From NIOZ-UU13 sp964444135 (GTDB lineage Bacteria; Planctomycetota; Phycisphaerae; Sedimentisphaerales; Anaerobacaceae), in NCBI GenBank assembly GCA_964444135.1, contig CAYUFX010000005.1, positions 34,065-98,064 of the forward strand: a DNA stretch of 64,000 bases. The letters run 5' to 3'. The translations under genes and the position numbers were made by a program. Positions 43,159-50,968 of this stretch are shown here, one piece after another. Every line of letters starts with the position of its first letter. The first letter of the stretch is position 1. The notes below the pieces were generated by a model that was not told where the DNA came from, did not search any database, and saw only the letters and a program-made list of their open reading frames with translations.

Positions 43159-43947
43159 TCACGAGTTTAGATTGAAATTTCTGCCTGTACTTCGGCTTAT
43201 CTGTTCGATGGAAGCCGTTGTGAAGTTAATATCCGGATATTTCTCCGACCGCCGTGAATCTATCAGGTGTTTAATGATTGTCAGCTCTTTAGCCAAAAGA
43301 TTGTAGTCCTGCTCATCGATTATTTTCTTCATTGTGGCTTTTTCAATCATACTGAACGAGCCGCCAAGCACCAGAACACCTGCATCGATATAGTCGGGGA
43401 TGTTGGTTGGATTTGTTCCGCCCGTTGGTACCAGGCTGATAGTCTTATGAATAGCAGGGTCAATCGCCTTGACAAAGCCGGGCCCGCCGAGCTGCTTGGC
43501 CGGGAATATTTTACAGAGATTCGCGCCCTCGGAAAACTGGCTGACAACCTCAGTCACACTGCCGCATCCCGGTATCATAGGGAGCTTACCGGCGAACTTC
43601 TCGAAGCTCTCGTCACGGAAGTTAATCGCCGATACAAGATAGCACGCCCCGGAATCCACGACCTCCTGCAAAGAGGGTAGCGGATCCTGAGGATGGGCCT
43701 TGTTATAAACATCGAGCATCGCGGGTGAATCGATTAAACTTGCCGAGCCGGCCGCAAAATCGGGCAGCTCTCTGTGCAGCCGCGACAGTTTCTCCAGAGG
43801 CTTATTTATCCGGCAGGTTACTTCCATATTATTAACACCCGCCTTTATAAGCGCCTCGGCTGTCTTGACAATGTCGAGCTTGTCCTGGTTAAAGACGAGA
43901 ATAAAGCCGTCTCTTAACAGTGTCGTGATTGTGCTTTTAATATCCAT
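43159..43947 (-). CDS. KDPG/KHG-type aldolase
   Basis: A 262-residue class I aldolase expected to cleave 2-keto-3-deoxy-6-phosphogluconate to pyruvate and glyceraldehyde 3-phosphate. Markers: NNMEVTCRINKP (Glu in the active site), MIPGCGSVTEV, NLCKIFPAKQLGG, whose Lys forms the Schiff base, and LVPTGGTNPTNI. It is about 50 residues longer than typical Eda because of a C-terminal extension (LIDSRRSEKYPDINFTTASI). It sits directly between the SDR and the BNR_4 gene, on the same strand as the KDG kinase. Confidence 0.9.
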   Translation of the reverse strand: MDIKSTITTLLRDGFILVFNQDKLDIVKTAEALIKAGVNNMEVTCRINKPLEKLSRLHRELPDFAAGSASLIDSPAMLDVYNKAHPQDPLPSLQEVVDSGACYLVSAINFRDESFEKFAGKLPMIPGCGSVTEVVSQFSEGANLCKIFPAKQLGGPGFVKAIDPAIHKTISLVPTGGTNPTNIPDYIDAGVLVLGGSFSMIEKATMKKIIDEQDYNLLAKELTIIKHLIDSRRSEKYPDINFTTASIEQISRSTGRNFNLNS

Positions 43948-43960
43948 TATTACTCACTCC

Positions 43961-44758
43961 CTACAGTCTTCTAAAATGAAAGCCCCCATCAACATTTATG
44001 ACCTGGCCGGTTGAGAAATCAAGCCTGCCTTCGGCGATGGCACCGACCGCCTTTGCGATATCTTCCGGCTGGCCCCACCGTTTAATCGGAGTCAGGCCCT
44101 CCGCTATCAGCTTGTCGTATTTGTCCTTAACCACGCTGGTCATATCAGTCTGGATGATACCGGGCCTGATTTCAAATACTCCGATACCGTATTCAGCCAA
44201 CCTGTCGGCATACAGCATCGTCATCATTGAAATTCCCGCTTTGCTCACGCAGTATTCCCCACGTGCCGGTGAGCTGGTGTATGCCGAGATTGAGCCTGTG
44301 CTTACAATTCGATACGCCCGCTCCGGATTTGATTTTTTCTGTTCAATCATCCAGTTAGCCACCTGCTGAGTCAAAAAGTAAGGCCCCTTTAGATTTATTC
44401 CCATTACTCTATCATAGCTCTCCTCACTCACCTCAAGAATGTCCATTCGTTTCAAGGGTGCGACGCCGGCATTATTCACTAACATATCGCATCTGCCGAA
44501 TTTGCTCCTGGCCAGAGCAACCAAACTGCTCCTGTCCCCGGCACTGCTGACGTCACCTCGCAGGCTCTCGCACTTTGCTCCGAGCTCCTTGATTTCTTTT
44601 TGAGTTTGCACCGCGCGCGATTCATCCGGTTCGCCCTCAATCGTAAAGTCAAAGTGGTTGACCACCAAATCATAACCCAATGATGCCAGTTCTTTTGCGA
44701 TACCTTTTCCAATACCTCGACTTGCTCCGGTAACAATTGCTGCGGGTCGTTCTGCCAT
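43961..44758 (-). CDS. SDR-family dehydrogenase
   Basis: A 265-residue NAD(P)-dependent short-chain dehydrogenase. TGASRGIGKGIA (cofactor), LVNNAGVAP, and catalytic Ser/Tyr/Lys in STGSISAYTSSPARGEYCVSKAG; the C-terminal VINVDGGFHFRRL ends as in many sugar SDRs. The ATG at 44758 is supported by AAGGAT; an upstream TTG adds two residues. In this cluster a KduD-like step or sugar-acid oxidation is plausible, but FabG-like activity cannot be excluded. Confidence 0.88.
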   Translation of the reverse strand: MAERPAAIVTGASRGIGKGIAKELASLGYDLVVNHFDFTIEGEPDESRAVQTQKEIKELGAKCESLRGDVSSAGDRSSLVALARSKFGRCDMLVNNAGVAPLKRMDILEVSEESYDRVMGINLKGPYFLTQQVANWMIEQKKSNPERAYRIVSTGSISAYTSSPARGEYCVSKAGISMMTMLYADRLAEYGIGVFEIRPGIIQTDMTSVVKDKYDKLIAEGLTPIKRWGQPEDIAKAVGAIAEGRLDFSTGQVINVDGGFHFRRL

Positions 44759-44799
44759 TTTCAAAATCCTTTCGTAAGAAATCTGTTAAAATCACTTCT

Positions 44800-44824
44800 G
44801 TCATTCCTGCGCAAGCAGGAATCC
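44800..44824. repeat. REP-like palindrome after the flavoprotein fusion gene
   Basis: GTCATTCCTGCGCAAGCAGG then AATCC, a member of the family at 12415. Confidence 0.8.
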
Positions 44825-44840
44825 ATTTTTCTTCGTAGCA

Positions 44841-44868
44841 GTAGGGGCGGTTCGCGAACCGCCCCTAC
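44841..44868. repeat. Perfect 28-base palindrome abutting a stop codon
   Basis: GTAGGGGCGGTTCG followed by its exact reverse complement, ending one base before the TAA (44869) of the minus-strand fusion gene. A nearly complete second copy is at 29869-29893. No T run follows in the minus-strand direction, so a classical terminator is not evident. Confidence 0.85.
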
Positions 44869-47676
44869 TTAATTCTTTTTCCTTAGAAATTCATCTATTT
44901 CTTTGGCCGCCTTCATTCCGTCTGCAACGGCTGCAACCACCGTCGACGCCCCTCTCACAAGGTCGCCGCCGGCAAAAACTCCCGGCCTTGATGTTGCCAG
45001 CGAACCTTCTTTTGTGCGAATGAGGCCGTTCGTTAATTCCACACCCGGCAGGATTTCATTGATTTCCTCCGGTGAGCTTTGTCCTATGGCCTCGACTACA
45101 ATGTCCATATCGAGCTCATAAGAGCTCGACTCTATAGGTTCAGGCCGGCGTCGTCCGCTCCGGTCGGGCTCGCCCAATCGGGTCGGACAAACCTTAATTG
45201 ATTTCAATTTGCCGTTGGTGGAATTAAATCCGAGCGGCTGAGTCAATATCAGAAAATGCACACCTTCTTTTATCGCACGGTCCCGTTCAGAAGTCCAGGC
45301 CGGCATCTCTTTAAAAGACCGGCGGTATATAATATAGACATCTTTGGCACCGAGCCGCTTAGCCGTAACCGCCACATCCATCGCAGTATTACCCCCGCCT
45401 GTAGCCGCAATGCGCTTGCCTTCTATCTCCAACTTGCCTGTCCCCGCCCCCATATCTTGATTCGCAAGAAGCAATGGGGGCTGGCGGGGGCCTGTTTCCT
45501 TGGCGGCGGAAAGAAACTCCATCGCATTCCATAAGCCGTCAATGTCTTTATCGCTGAGACTGATTGACTCTGTAAGGCCCATACCGATAAAGACGGCATC
45601 AAAACCATCTCCCGCACCAATTGAGCCGGAGTTCTTGTCATCCAACCCAGTAGCTGCGCCGGGTCTTTCGCTGGGAGACAATTGGTGCGGGATAATATTA
45701 TCTAAATTAAAACCGGCGCTCAATCCTTTCCCCAGCCGTAAAATCATCCTGTCTTTCGGCACATCGCTGAATATGGCTGCAATTTCCTTCTTCAGCGAAT
45801 TGCCTTGCCTGTCCGCCGGGATTACGGATTCTATCGTTCCGCCGAACTTGCTGCTCTTATCGAAAATTGTTACGGTGTGCCCCGCTTCAAGAAGTTTCGC
45901 TGTACAGGCCAGACCCGCCGGTCCTGCACCTATTACAGCAATGTTTTGTCCCGTTGCTTTTTTTGGTATTCGTAGCTTTGACCAGCCGTTTTTGTTGGCC
46001 TGCTTAGCCAGATACCTTTGTATGCCGGCAATCGGAATGGGGGCGTCGCCGATAAAGGCCTGCAGACAGCTACCTTCACATTGCTGCTCGACCGGACACA
46101 GCCAGGCGCAGACTTCAGGAAATATATTCGCTTCTCTTAGAACCTCATAAGCGGCTTTTTCCTCACCATCCAGGAATAAGCTGATGAATTTCGGTATTTC
46201 AATACCGGCCGGACACGCCAGTTGACACGTCGGCTCCTGACACTTTCGACAGGCCGATGCAAGGCGGAGCAGATTGTCTCTGTCGCTCATCCTTCCTTGC
46301 TCGAATATCGGCCCATATACTTCATTGTCCCGTACCACACAGCCTGTCGTTCCGGCGTCCCGCATTATCTGCGTACACGCGCTGCAGCTTACGCAAACTT
46401 TTTCCGAATACATCCGACCTTTCGTGATTATATCTTTAGCGAAATCCGGATATGCAAATGCCATCCTTCCCGCACCGACCAGGGTAGTCAGGCCGTTGGC
46501 TTTGCTTGCCGCCGCCACGTTTGCAAACAATGTCCGCAGCCAGCTATAACCTGTGCCGACAATTGCGATGCCGGGAAATTCCTTTTGAATTTCGCCGGTC
46601 AGATTGACGAGCCTGCTTACGCCAACGAGCGGATGTTCCGGCTCTTCGTAGCCGCCGACTATCGCCTCATTGAAAGGCCTGCCGACGTGCGGATTGTAAT
46701 ATGGATTTGCCACTGTGATGTTAACCAGATTAACACCCCGCTGCTGCAGAAGCCCAATCAGTTTCTTTGGCTCTGTTAAGTCCGGCTGGCTGTAATCATC
46801 TTTATCCACGCCCCAGCCGTAAGGATAAGGTATAGCGTCATAAACACCAAGGCGGGTTACAACCGGCGCATCTTCCCCAAGCTCGTTACGAATCTTATCG
46901 ATGACTTCAAGAATAAATCTTGTTCGGTTCTCGAATGGGCCGCCGTATTTACCATCTCTGTTATGGCAGGCAAAAAGCTCATTTATCAGGTACCCGTGAC
47001 AGGATTTTATATCGACCGCATCAAATCCGACCTCATACGCTATACGCGCGGCCGTGACATAAGCATCCTGAAGTTTATCGAGGTACTCATCGGTCACGAG
47101 GGGGCAGTTGTCGGGTATCTTGCTTTTCCTGTTTGCATCGGGTTTTTGCTGGGGAGCCAGAGCATCTCGATACGGGTCACGTTGTACAATCATCGGATGT
47201 GCAATACCCTCCGGCTTACTATATCTGCCAGAATGGGTCAATTGAAGCACGAGTACGGGCTTATGCTTTGGCCCGATAGCTTCAGCAGCGACTTGCCGTA
47301 TCATTTCAACCATTGCACGAAAGCTGTCTTTGTTTTCTTTGTTGAGCCACAGTTGTCGCGGATTGGCCCTGCCTTCCGGCACAACCGCCGTGGCCTCGGC
47401 CCAGAGCAGTCCGGCCCCGCCGGCGGCAAATCTTTCGTATCGTCTTAATGTCAGGTTGCCCGGCCTACCCTGCGAATCGCCGTCGCAGCCCTCCATAGGA
47501 TGCACCGCCAAAGAATTCGGTATTAAAAGCTTACCCTCGCCCCCGCTCGTTGCTGGCGGGGGGATATGTACAGGCTCAGCTAAAATCGAAACGTCCTCAG
47601 CGGCCTCAATCCGCACGCCAAGCCGGTTACCCAATCGCTCTAAATCCTCAATGCTGCCTAATTGGAACTCCCACAT
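44869..47676 (-). CDS. Old-yellow-enzyme / Fe-S / GltD-like flavoprotein fusion with palindromic insertions
   Basis: About 935 residues. Residues 1-440 form an NADH:flavin oxidoreductase (OYE) barrel (HPMEGCDGDSQGRPGNLTLR; FDAVDIKSCHGYLINELF; GKYGGPFENRTRF). Then come a cysteine-rich linker (CVSCSACTQIM, CRKCQEPTCQLACPAGIEIP) as in GltD N-termini, and a two-dinucleotide-binding module (NIAVIGAGPAGLACTAKLLEAG; GGGNTAMDVAVTAKRLGA; VFAGGDLVRGAS). The OYE-GltD order resembles 2,4-dienoyl-CoA or enoate reductase-like proteins. Start 47676 follows AAGGA. Three palindromic segments (45437, 45611, 47539) interrupt otherwise conserved stretches. Substrate unknown. Confidence 0.82.
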   Translation of the reverse strand: MWEFQLGSIEDLERLGNRLGVRIEAAEDVSILAEPVHIPPPATSGGEGKLLIPNSLAVHPMEGCDGDSQGRPGNLTLRRYERFAAGGAGLLWAEATAVVPEGRANPRQLWLNKENKDSFRAMVEMIRQVAAEAIGPKHKPVLVLQLTHSGRYSKPEGIAHPMIVQRDPYRDALAPQQKPDANRKSKIPDNCPLVTDEYLDKLQDAYVTAARIAYEVGFDAVDIKSCHGYLINELFACHNRDGKYGGPFENRTRFILEVIDKIRNELGEDAPVVTRLGVYDAIPYPYGWGVDKDDYSQPDLTEPKKLIGLLQQRGVNLVNITVANPYYNPHVGRPFNEAIVGGYEEPEHPLVGVSRLVNLTGEIQKEFPGIAIVGTGYSWLRTLFANVAAASKANGLTTLVGAGRMAFAYPDFAKDIITKGRMYSEKVCVSCSACTQIMRDAGTTGCVVRDNEVYGPIFEQGRMSDRDNLLRLASACRKCQEPTCQLACPAGIEIPKFISLFLDGEEKAAYEVLREANIFPEVCAWLCPVEQQCEGSCLQAFIGDAPIPIAGIQRYLAKQANKNGWSKLRIPKKATGQNIAVIGAGPAGLACTAKLLEAGHTVTIFDKSSKFGGTIESVIPADRQGNSLKKEIAAIFSDVPKDRMILRLGKGLSAGFNLDNIIPHQLSPSERPGAATGLDDKNSGSIGAGDGFDAVFIGMGLTESISLSDKDIDGLWNAMEFLSAAKETGPRQPPLLLANQDMGAGTGKLEIEGKRIAATGGGNTAMDVAVTAKRLGAKDVYIIYRRSFKEMPAWTSERDRAIKEGVHFLILTQPLGFNSTNGKLKSIKVCPTRLGEPDRSGRRRPEPIESSSYELDMDIVVEAIGQSSPEEINEILPGVELTNGLIRTKEGSLATSRPGVFAGGDLVRGASTVVAAVADGMKAAKEIDEFLRKKN
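45437..45494 (-). repeat. Palindromic insertion 1 in the flavoprotein fusion gene
   Basis: Arms CCTGTCCCCGCCCCCAT and ATGGGGGCTGGCGGGGGCCTG flank about 20 bases. It encodes GPRQPPLLLANQDMGAGTGK just before KRIAATGGGNTAMD, where relatives have a short linker. Confidence 0.7.
45611..45691 (-). repeat. Palindromic insertion 2 in the flavoprotein fusion gene
   Basis: CCCGCACCAATTG and its exact reverse complement CAATTGGTGCGGG (13 bp each) flank 55 bases. It encodes PHQLSPSERPGAATG and following residues, between NLDNII and GFDAVFIGMG, which would otherwise join as in GltD relatives. Confidence 0.75.
47539..47563 (-). repeat. Palindromic insertion 3 in the flavoprotein fusion gene
   Basis: CCCCCGC and GCGGGGG arms around a nine-base loop, encoding PPPATSGGEGK close to the N-terminus, just before the LLIPNSLAVHPMEG block. 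Confidence 0.65.
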
Positions 47677-47702
47677 TCTTTTTGTCCTTCGGTTCATACC
47701 CC

Positions 47703-47765
47703 ACTAACTGGTAAGTAGTAAGTGGTGAGCATTCAACTCACCAATTAACCATTTAACTACTCACC
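47703..47765. repeat. Palindromic 7-nt repeat across the uvrA stop codon
   Basis: ACTGGTA/AGTAGTA/AGTGGTG units pair with AACTCAC/CAATTAA/ACTACTC/ACC units. The uvrA stop (47753-47755) and last codons (LVSS) lie inside the repeat. Confidence 0.75.
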
Positions 47766-50614
47766 AAATTTGTGAGTTTTGGTTTAAGGAACTTAGCTGT
47801 ATAACTTTTTTTGTTTTTGATAATCTCTTCAGGTTTCCCTGCGACCACAACTTTACCGCCGGCGTCTCCGCCCTCGGGGCCGAGGTCTATTATATAGTCT
47901 GCCATCTTGATTACGTCAAGATTATGCTCGATTACTACTACCGTATTGCCCATATCACACAGCCGCTGAAGCACATTTAAGAGGTTATGAATATCAGCAA
48001 AGTGCAGCCCCGTAGTGGGCTCATCGAGCAGATACAAAGTATGTCCCGTGGCGGCTTTACCCAATTCAGCGGAAAGCTTTACACGTTGTGCCTCTCCACC
48101 GGAAAGTGTCGTCGATGCCTGGCCTAATTGCATATAGCCCATACCAACATCGGCCAACGTCCGCAATATCCGGACAATCGTCGGGAAGTTCGCGAAAAAA
48201 CCAAGTGATTCCTCAATCCTCATATCGAGCACATCTGCAATATTTTTTCCTTTGTAAGTAACCTGCAGCGTCTCGGGATTATATCTTTTGCCTTTGCAGC
48301 TCTGGCAGGTCACGTAAACGTCCGGCAAAAAGTGCATCTCAATCTTTTTGGTTCCCTGTCCCCTGCAGTACTCGCAACGTCCGCCTTTAACGTTGAAGCT
48401 GAATCGGCCGGGCTTATAACCACGAATCTTCGCTTCCCGTGTCATTGAAAACAGTTTTCTTATCACATCAAACACACCCGTATATGTCGCCGGATTGCTT
48501 CGCGGTGTCTTTCCTATCGGCGACTGGTTTATCTCTATAACCTTATCAATCTGTGAAGTGCCGAGAACGGTTCTGTGTCTGCCCGGCTTCTCATGGGACC
48601 GATACAGCCGGCGTCTCAAAGCCCTCAATAAAATCTGGCTGACCAACGTGCTCTTGCCCGAACCCGAAACACCAGTTACGCACGTAAAGACACCAAGCGG
48701 AAATTTGACGTCGATATTTTTGAGATTGTTCTGGGCTGCCACCTTTACTTCAAGGCATTTTCTCAGGTTATATTTTCTCCGCTTTATCGGCAGGGCTATA
48801 CTCTTTTTACCGCTCAGATAATCACCTGTCAGCGAACTTTCGCAGCCGGTAATATCATCCAGATTGCCCTGTGCGACAACTTCACCACCGTGCGCGCCTG
48901 CCGCCGGGCCTATATCAATAATATGGTTTGCGCTTCTGATTATATCTTCATCGTGCTCAACCACTATAACTGTATTGCCTAATCGGCTAAGGCGCTTTAG
49001 TATCCCTAACAATCGTTCGTTGTCGCGTTTGTGAAGACCTATCGTTGGTTCGTCGAGCACATAACAGACGCCAACCAGACCGCTGCCCACCTGTGTTGCT
49101 AAGCGGATTCGCTGGGCCTCACCGCCGGCAAGGGTGCTGCTCATCCTGTCTAAGGTCAAATATCCAAGTCCCACATCTACCATAAATTTCAGTCGCGCCT
49201 TCACTTCCTTTAACACCGCTGCACTAATCACAGATTTCTCTTTGTCTAATTTCAGTTTATTGAAAAAATGCTGTGCCTTTTCGATGCTGAGCGCCGTCAG
49301 TTGATTTATGCTCATCTCACCAACGGTTACAGCTATGGCCTCAGGCCGAAGCCGTGCACCATTACAGCTTTGACAAGGTTGTTCCGACAGGTAGCTGTGC
49401 AATCTGGTTTTAACATACTCGCTGGTGGTCGTTTCCCATCGCCGGGTAAGATTCGGGATAACGCCTTCGAACCACATACCATATTTTCGCTCATCGGCTG
49501 CAGTCGTCCCGTACATCAGAATCCTTACATACTCTTTCGATATTCTACCAAATGGTATCGACTTGCTGATTCCAATATTCCTGCAGAACCTCTTAACCAG
49601 CCTGTTGTAGAAGATATTCATTCTCTTGCCGCCCTTGCGCCAGGCATCGATTGCGCCGTTTTCCAGCGAGACGCTCTTGTCCGGCACAATCAGGTCGGGG
49701 TCAAATTCAAGAATCGTCCCGAGACCATCGCAGCTCTTACATGCGCCATACGGACTGTTGAAGCTGAACAAACGGGGAGATAACTCCTCAAGGCTGGCCT
49801 GCGGATGTTTTGGACAGGCAAACTTTTCGCTGTAAATAACCTCATCCCACCGGTTGCTGCCGTTGCTTTTTTTGTCCGCATCGGGCTTTTGCACCAACAC
49901 CAAAAGTATCCCATCAGCCAGTTTTAGTGCCGTTTCCACGGAATCAGCTAACCGAACGCGAATCGAATCCTTGATTATCAGCCTGTCAACAACCGCTGCA
50001 ATGTGGTGCTTTTTATTCTTGTTCAAAGCCGGGACATTCCGCACATCATAAACAGCCTCATCAACGCGCACACGAACGAAGCCTTCGCGCTGTATGCCGG
50101 CAAAAATATCTTTGTGCTCACCTTTTTTGCCGCGAACCAGCGGTGCACAAATCTGGATTTTCGTACCCTCGGCCTTCGAAAGAATTGAATCTACTATTTG
50201 CGATGAATGCTGGCTTGTAATCTCTTTGCCGCATACCCAGCAATGCGGCTGACCCACGCGTGCAAAAAGCAATCTGAAATAGTCATAGATTTCAGTAGTC
50301 GTAGCCACTGTTGAGCGAGGATTGCTGCTGGCGCTTCGCTGCTCAATTGCAATAGTGGGCGGCAGGCCCGTAATCTCGGACACCGCAGGTTTCTGCATTT
50401 GCTCTAAGAACTGCCGGGCGTAGGCACTGAGCGACTCAACGTATTTTCTCCGTCCTTCGGCATAAATGGTATCGAATGCCAGTGAGCTTTTCCCTGAGCC
50501 GCTTATGCCGGTAATTACGACCAGCTTATCACGCGGAATGTCCAGGCTGATATTTTTAAGATTGTGCTCAGCCGCGCCTGTAATCCTGATTGCTTTTTCT
50601 ACTCGCTTGGCCAT
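47753..50614 (-). CDS. uvrA: UvrABC excinuclease subunit A
   Basis: A 953-residue damage-recognition ATPase of nucleotide excision repair. Two ABC modules: Walker A GISGSGKSSLAFDTIYAEGRR and GVSGSGKSTLVSQ; signatures LAGGEAQRIRLATQ and LSGGEAQRVKLSAEL; Walker B YVLDEPTIGLH and YLLDEPTTGLHF. Zinc modules show CEYC..CQSC, and the first has CPKHP in place of the usual C-X2-C. ATKDIY-like blocks are normal. A loop with QKPDADKKSNGSNRWDE appears long for the family and matches a loop in the neighbouring fusion gene. A palindromic repeat encodes the last codons. Confidence 0.97.
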   Translation of the reverse strand: MAKRVEKAIRITGAAEHNLKNISLDIPRDKLVVITGISGSGKSSLAFDTIYAEGRRKYVESLSAYARQFLEQMQKPAVSEITGLPPTIAIEQRSASSNPRSTVATTTEIYDYFRLLFARVGQPHCWVCGKEITSQHSSQIVDSILSKAEGTKIQICAPLVRGKKGEHKDIFAGIQREGFVRVRVDEAVYDVRNVPALNKNKKHHIAAVVDRLIIKDSIRVRLADSVETALKLADGILLVLVQKPDADKKSNGSNRWDEVIYSEKFACPKHPQASLEELSPRLFSFNSPYGACKSCDGLGTILEFDPDLIVPDKSVSLENGAIDAWRKGGKRMNIFYNRLVKRFCRNIGISKSIPFGRISKEYVRILMYGTTAADERKYGMWFEGVIPNLTRRWETTTSEYVKTRLHSYLSEQPCQSCNGARLRPEAIAVTVGEMSINQLTALSIEKAQHFFNKLKLDKEKSVISAAVLKEVKARLKFMVDVGLGYLTLDRMSSTLAGGEAQRIRLATQVGSGLVGVCYVLDEPTIGLHKRDNERLLGILKRLSRLGNTVIVVEHDEDIIRSANHIIDIGPAAGAHGGEVVAQGNLDDITGCESSLTGDYLSGKKSIALPIKRRKYNLRKCLEVKVAAQNNLKNIDVKFPLGVFTCVTGVSGSGKSTLVSQILLRALRRRLYRSHEKPGRHRTVLGTSQIDKVIEINQSPIGKTPRSNPATYTGVFDVIRKLFSMTREAKIRGYKPGRFSFNVKGGRCEYCRGQGTKKIEMHFLPDVYVTCQSCKGKRYNPETLQVTYKGKNIADVLDMRIEESLGFFANFPTIVRILRTLADVGMGYMQLGQASTTLSGGEAQRVKLSAELGKAATGHTLYLLDEPTTGLHFADIHNLLNVLQRLCDMGNTVVVIEHNLDVIKMADYIIDLGPEGGDAGGKVVVAGKPEEIIKNKKSYTAKFLKPKLTNLVSS

Positions 50615-50848
50615 TTTACGTTCTTGTTACCCTATATATACTCCTGCTAAAAATCCGGCAATAACCCAAATTAATAATTGTAACAAGATGCCGCAAAAAG
50701 GTAAAATGCTTTTAATCGCCGATTTCGAAGAGGGCTGAGCCGTTGCCGAACAACTCTATTTTCGGACGTAATAAGAAATAGGATTCTCTGGCCACGACGG
50801 CCCATATATTATCGGAGGGAATTCTAACCATTAGCCTTATACTAATTT

Positions 50849-50875
50849 AATACTAAAATATTTAAAATTAGTATT
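50849..50875. promoter_or_regulatory. Operator-like dyad 1 upstream of fic
   Basis: A perfect 8-bp inverted repeat AATACTAA / TTAGTATT with an 11-base spacer. It ends on the first base of the -35 hexamer. An additional ATACTAA half-site lies at about 50840. Confidence 0.6.
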
Positions 50876-50902
50876 TGACAGAAGTCGACCGATATATATA
50901 CT
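50875..50902 (+). promoter_or_regulatory. Sigma70-type promoter of fic
   Basis: A perfect TTGACA (50875-50880), a 16-base spacer and TATACT (50897-50902, 5 of 6). About 65 bases before the ATG at 50969. It is framed by two copies of the same dyad. Confidence 0.65.
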
Positions 50903-50924
50903 AAATTTTAATAAATTAGTATAT
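50896..50924. promoter_or_regulatory. Operator-like dyad 2 overlapping the fic -10 box
   Basis: A perfect 9-bp inverted repeat ATATACTAA / TTAGTATAT with an 11-base spacer. It covers the -10 hexamer and the expected start site, an ideal position for repression. Confidence 0.65.
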
Positions 50925-50968
50925 GATTAGTAGATATGTAAGGCTTTGTTAATAAAGGTGATAGCACA

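Larger units (their letters stand above)
50615..50968. other. AT-rich control region between uvrA and fic
   Basis: No ORF. From 50838 to 50925 it is dominated by ATACTAA/TTAGTAT half-sites and a promoter (annotated separately). The first 200 bases contain nothing I can assign. Confidence 0.6.
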
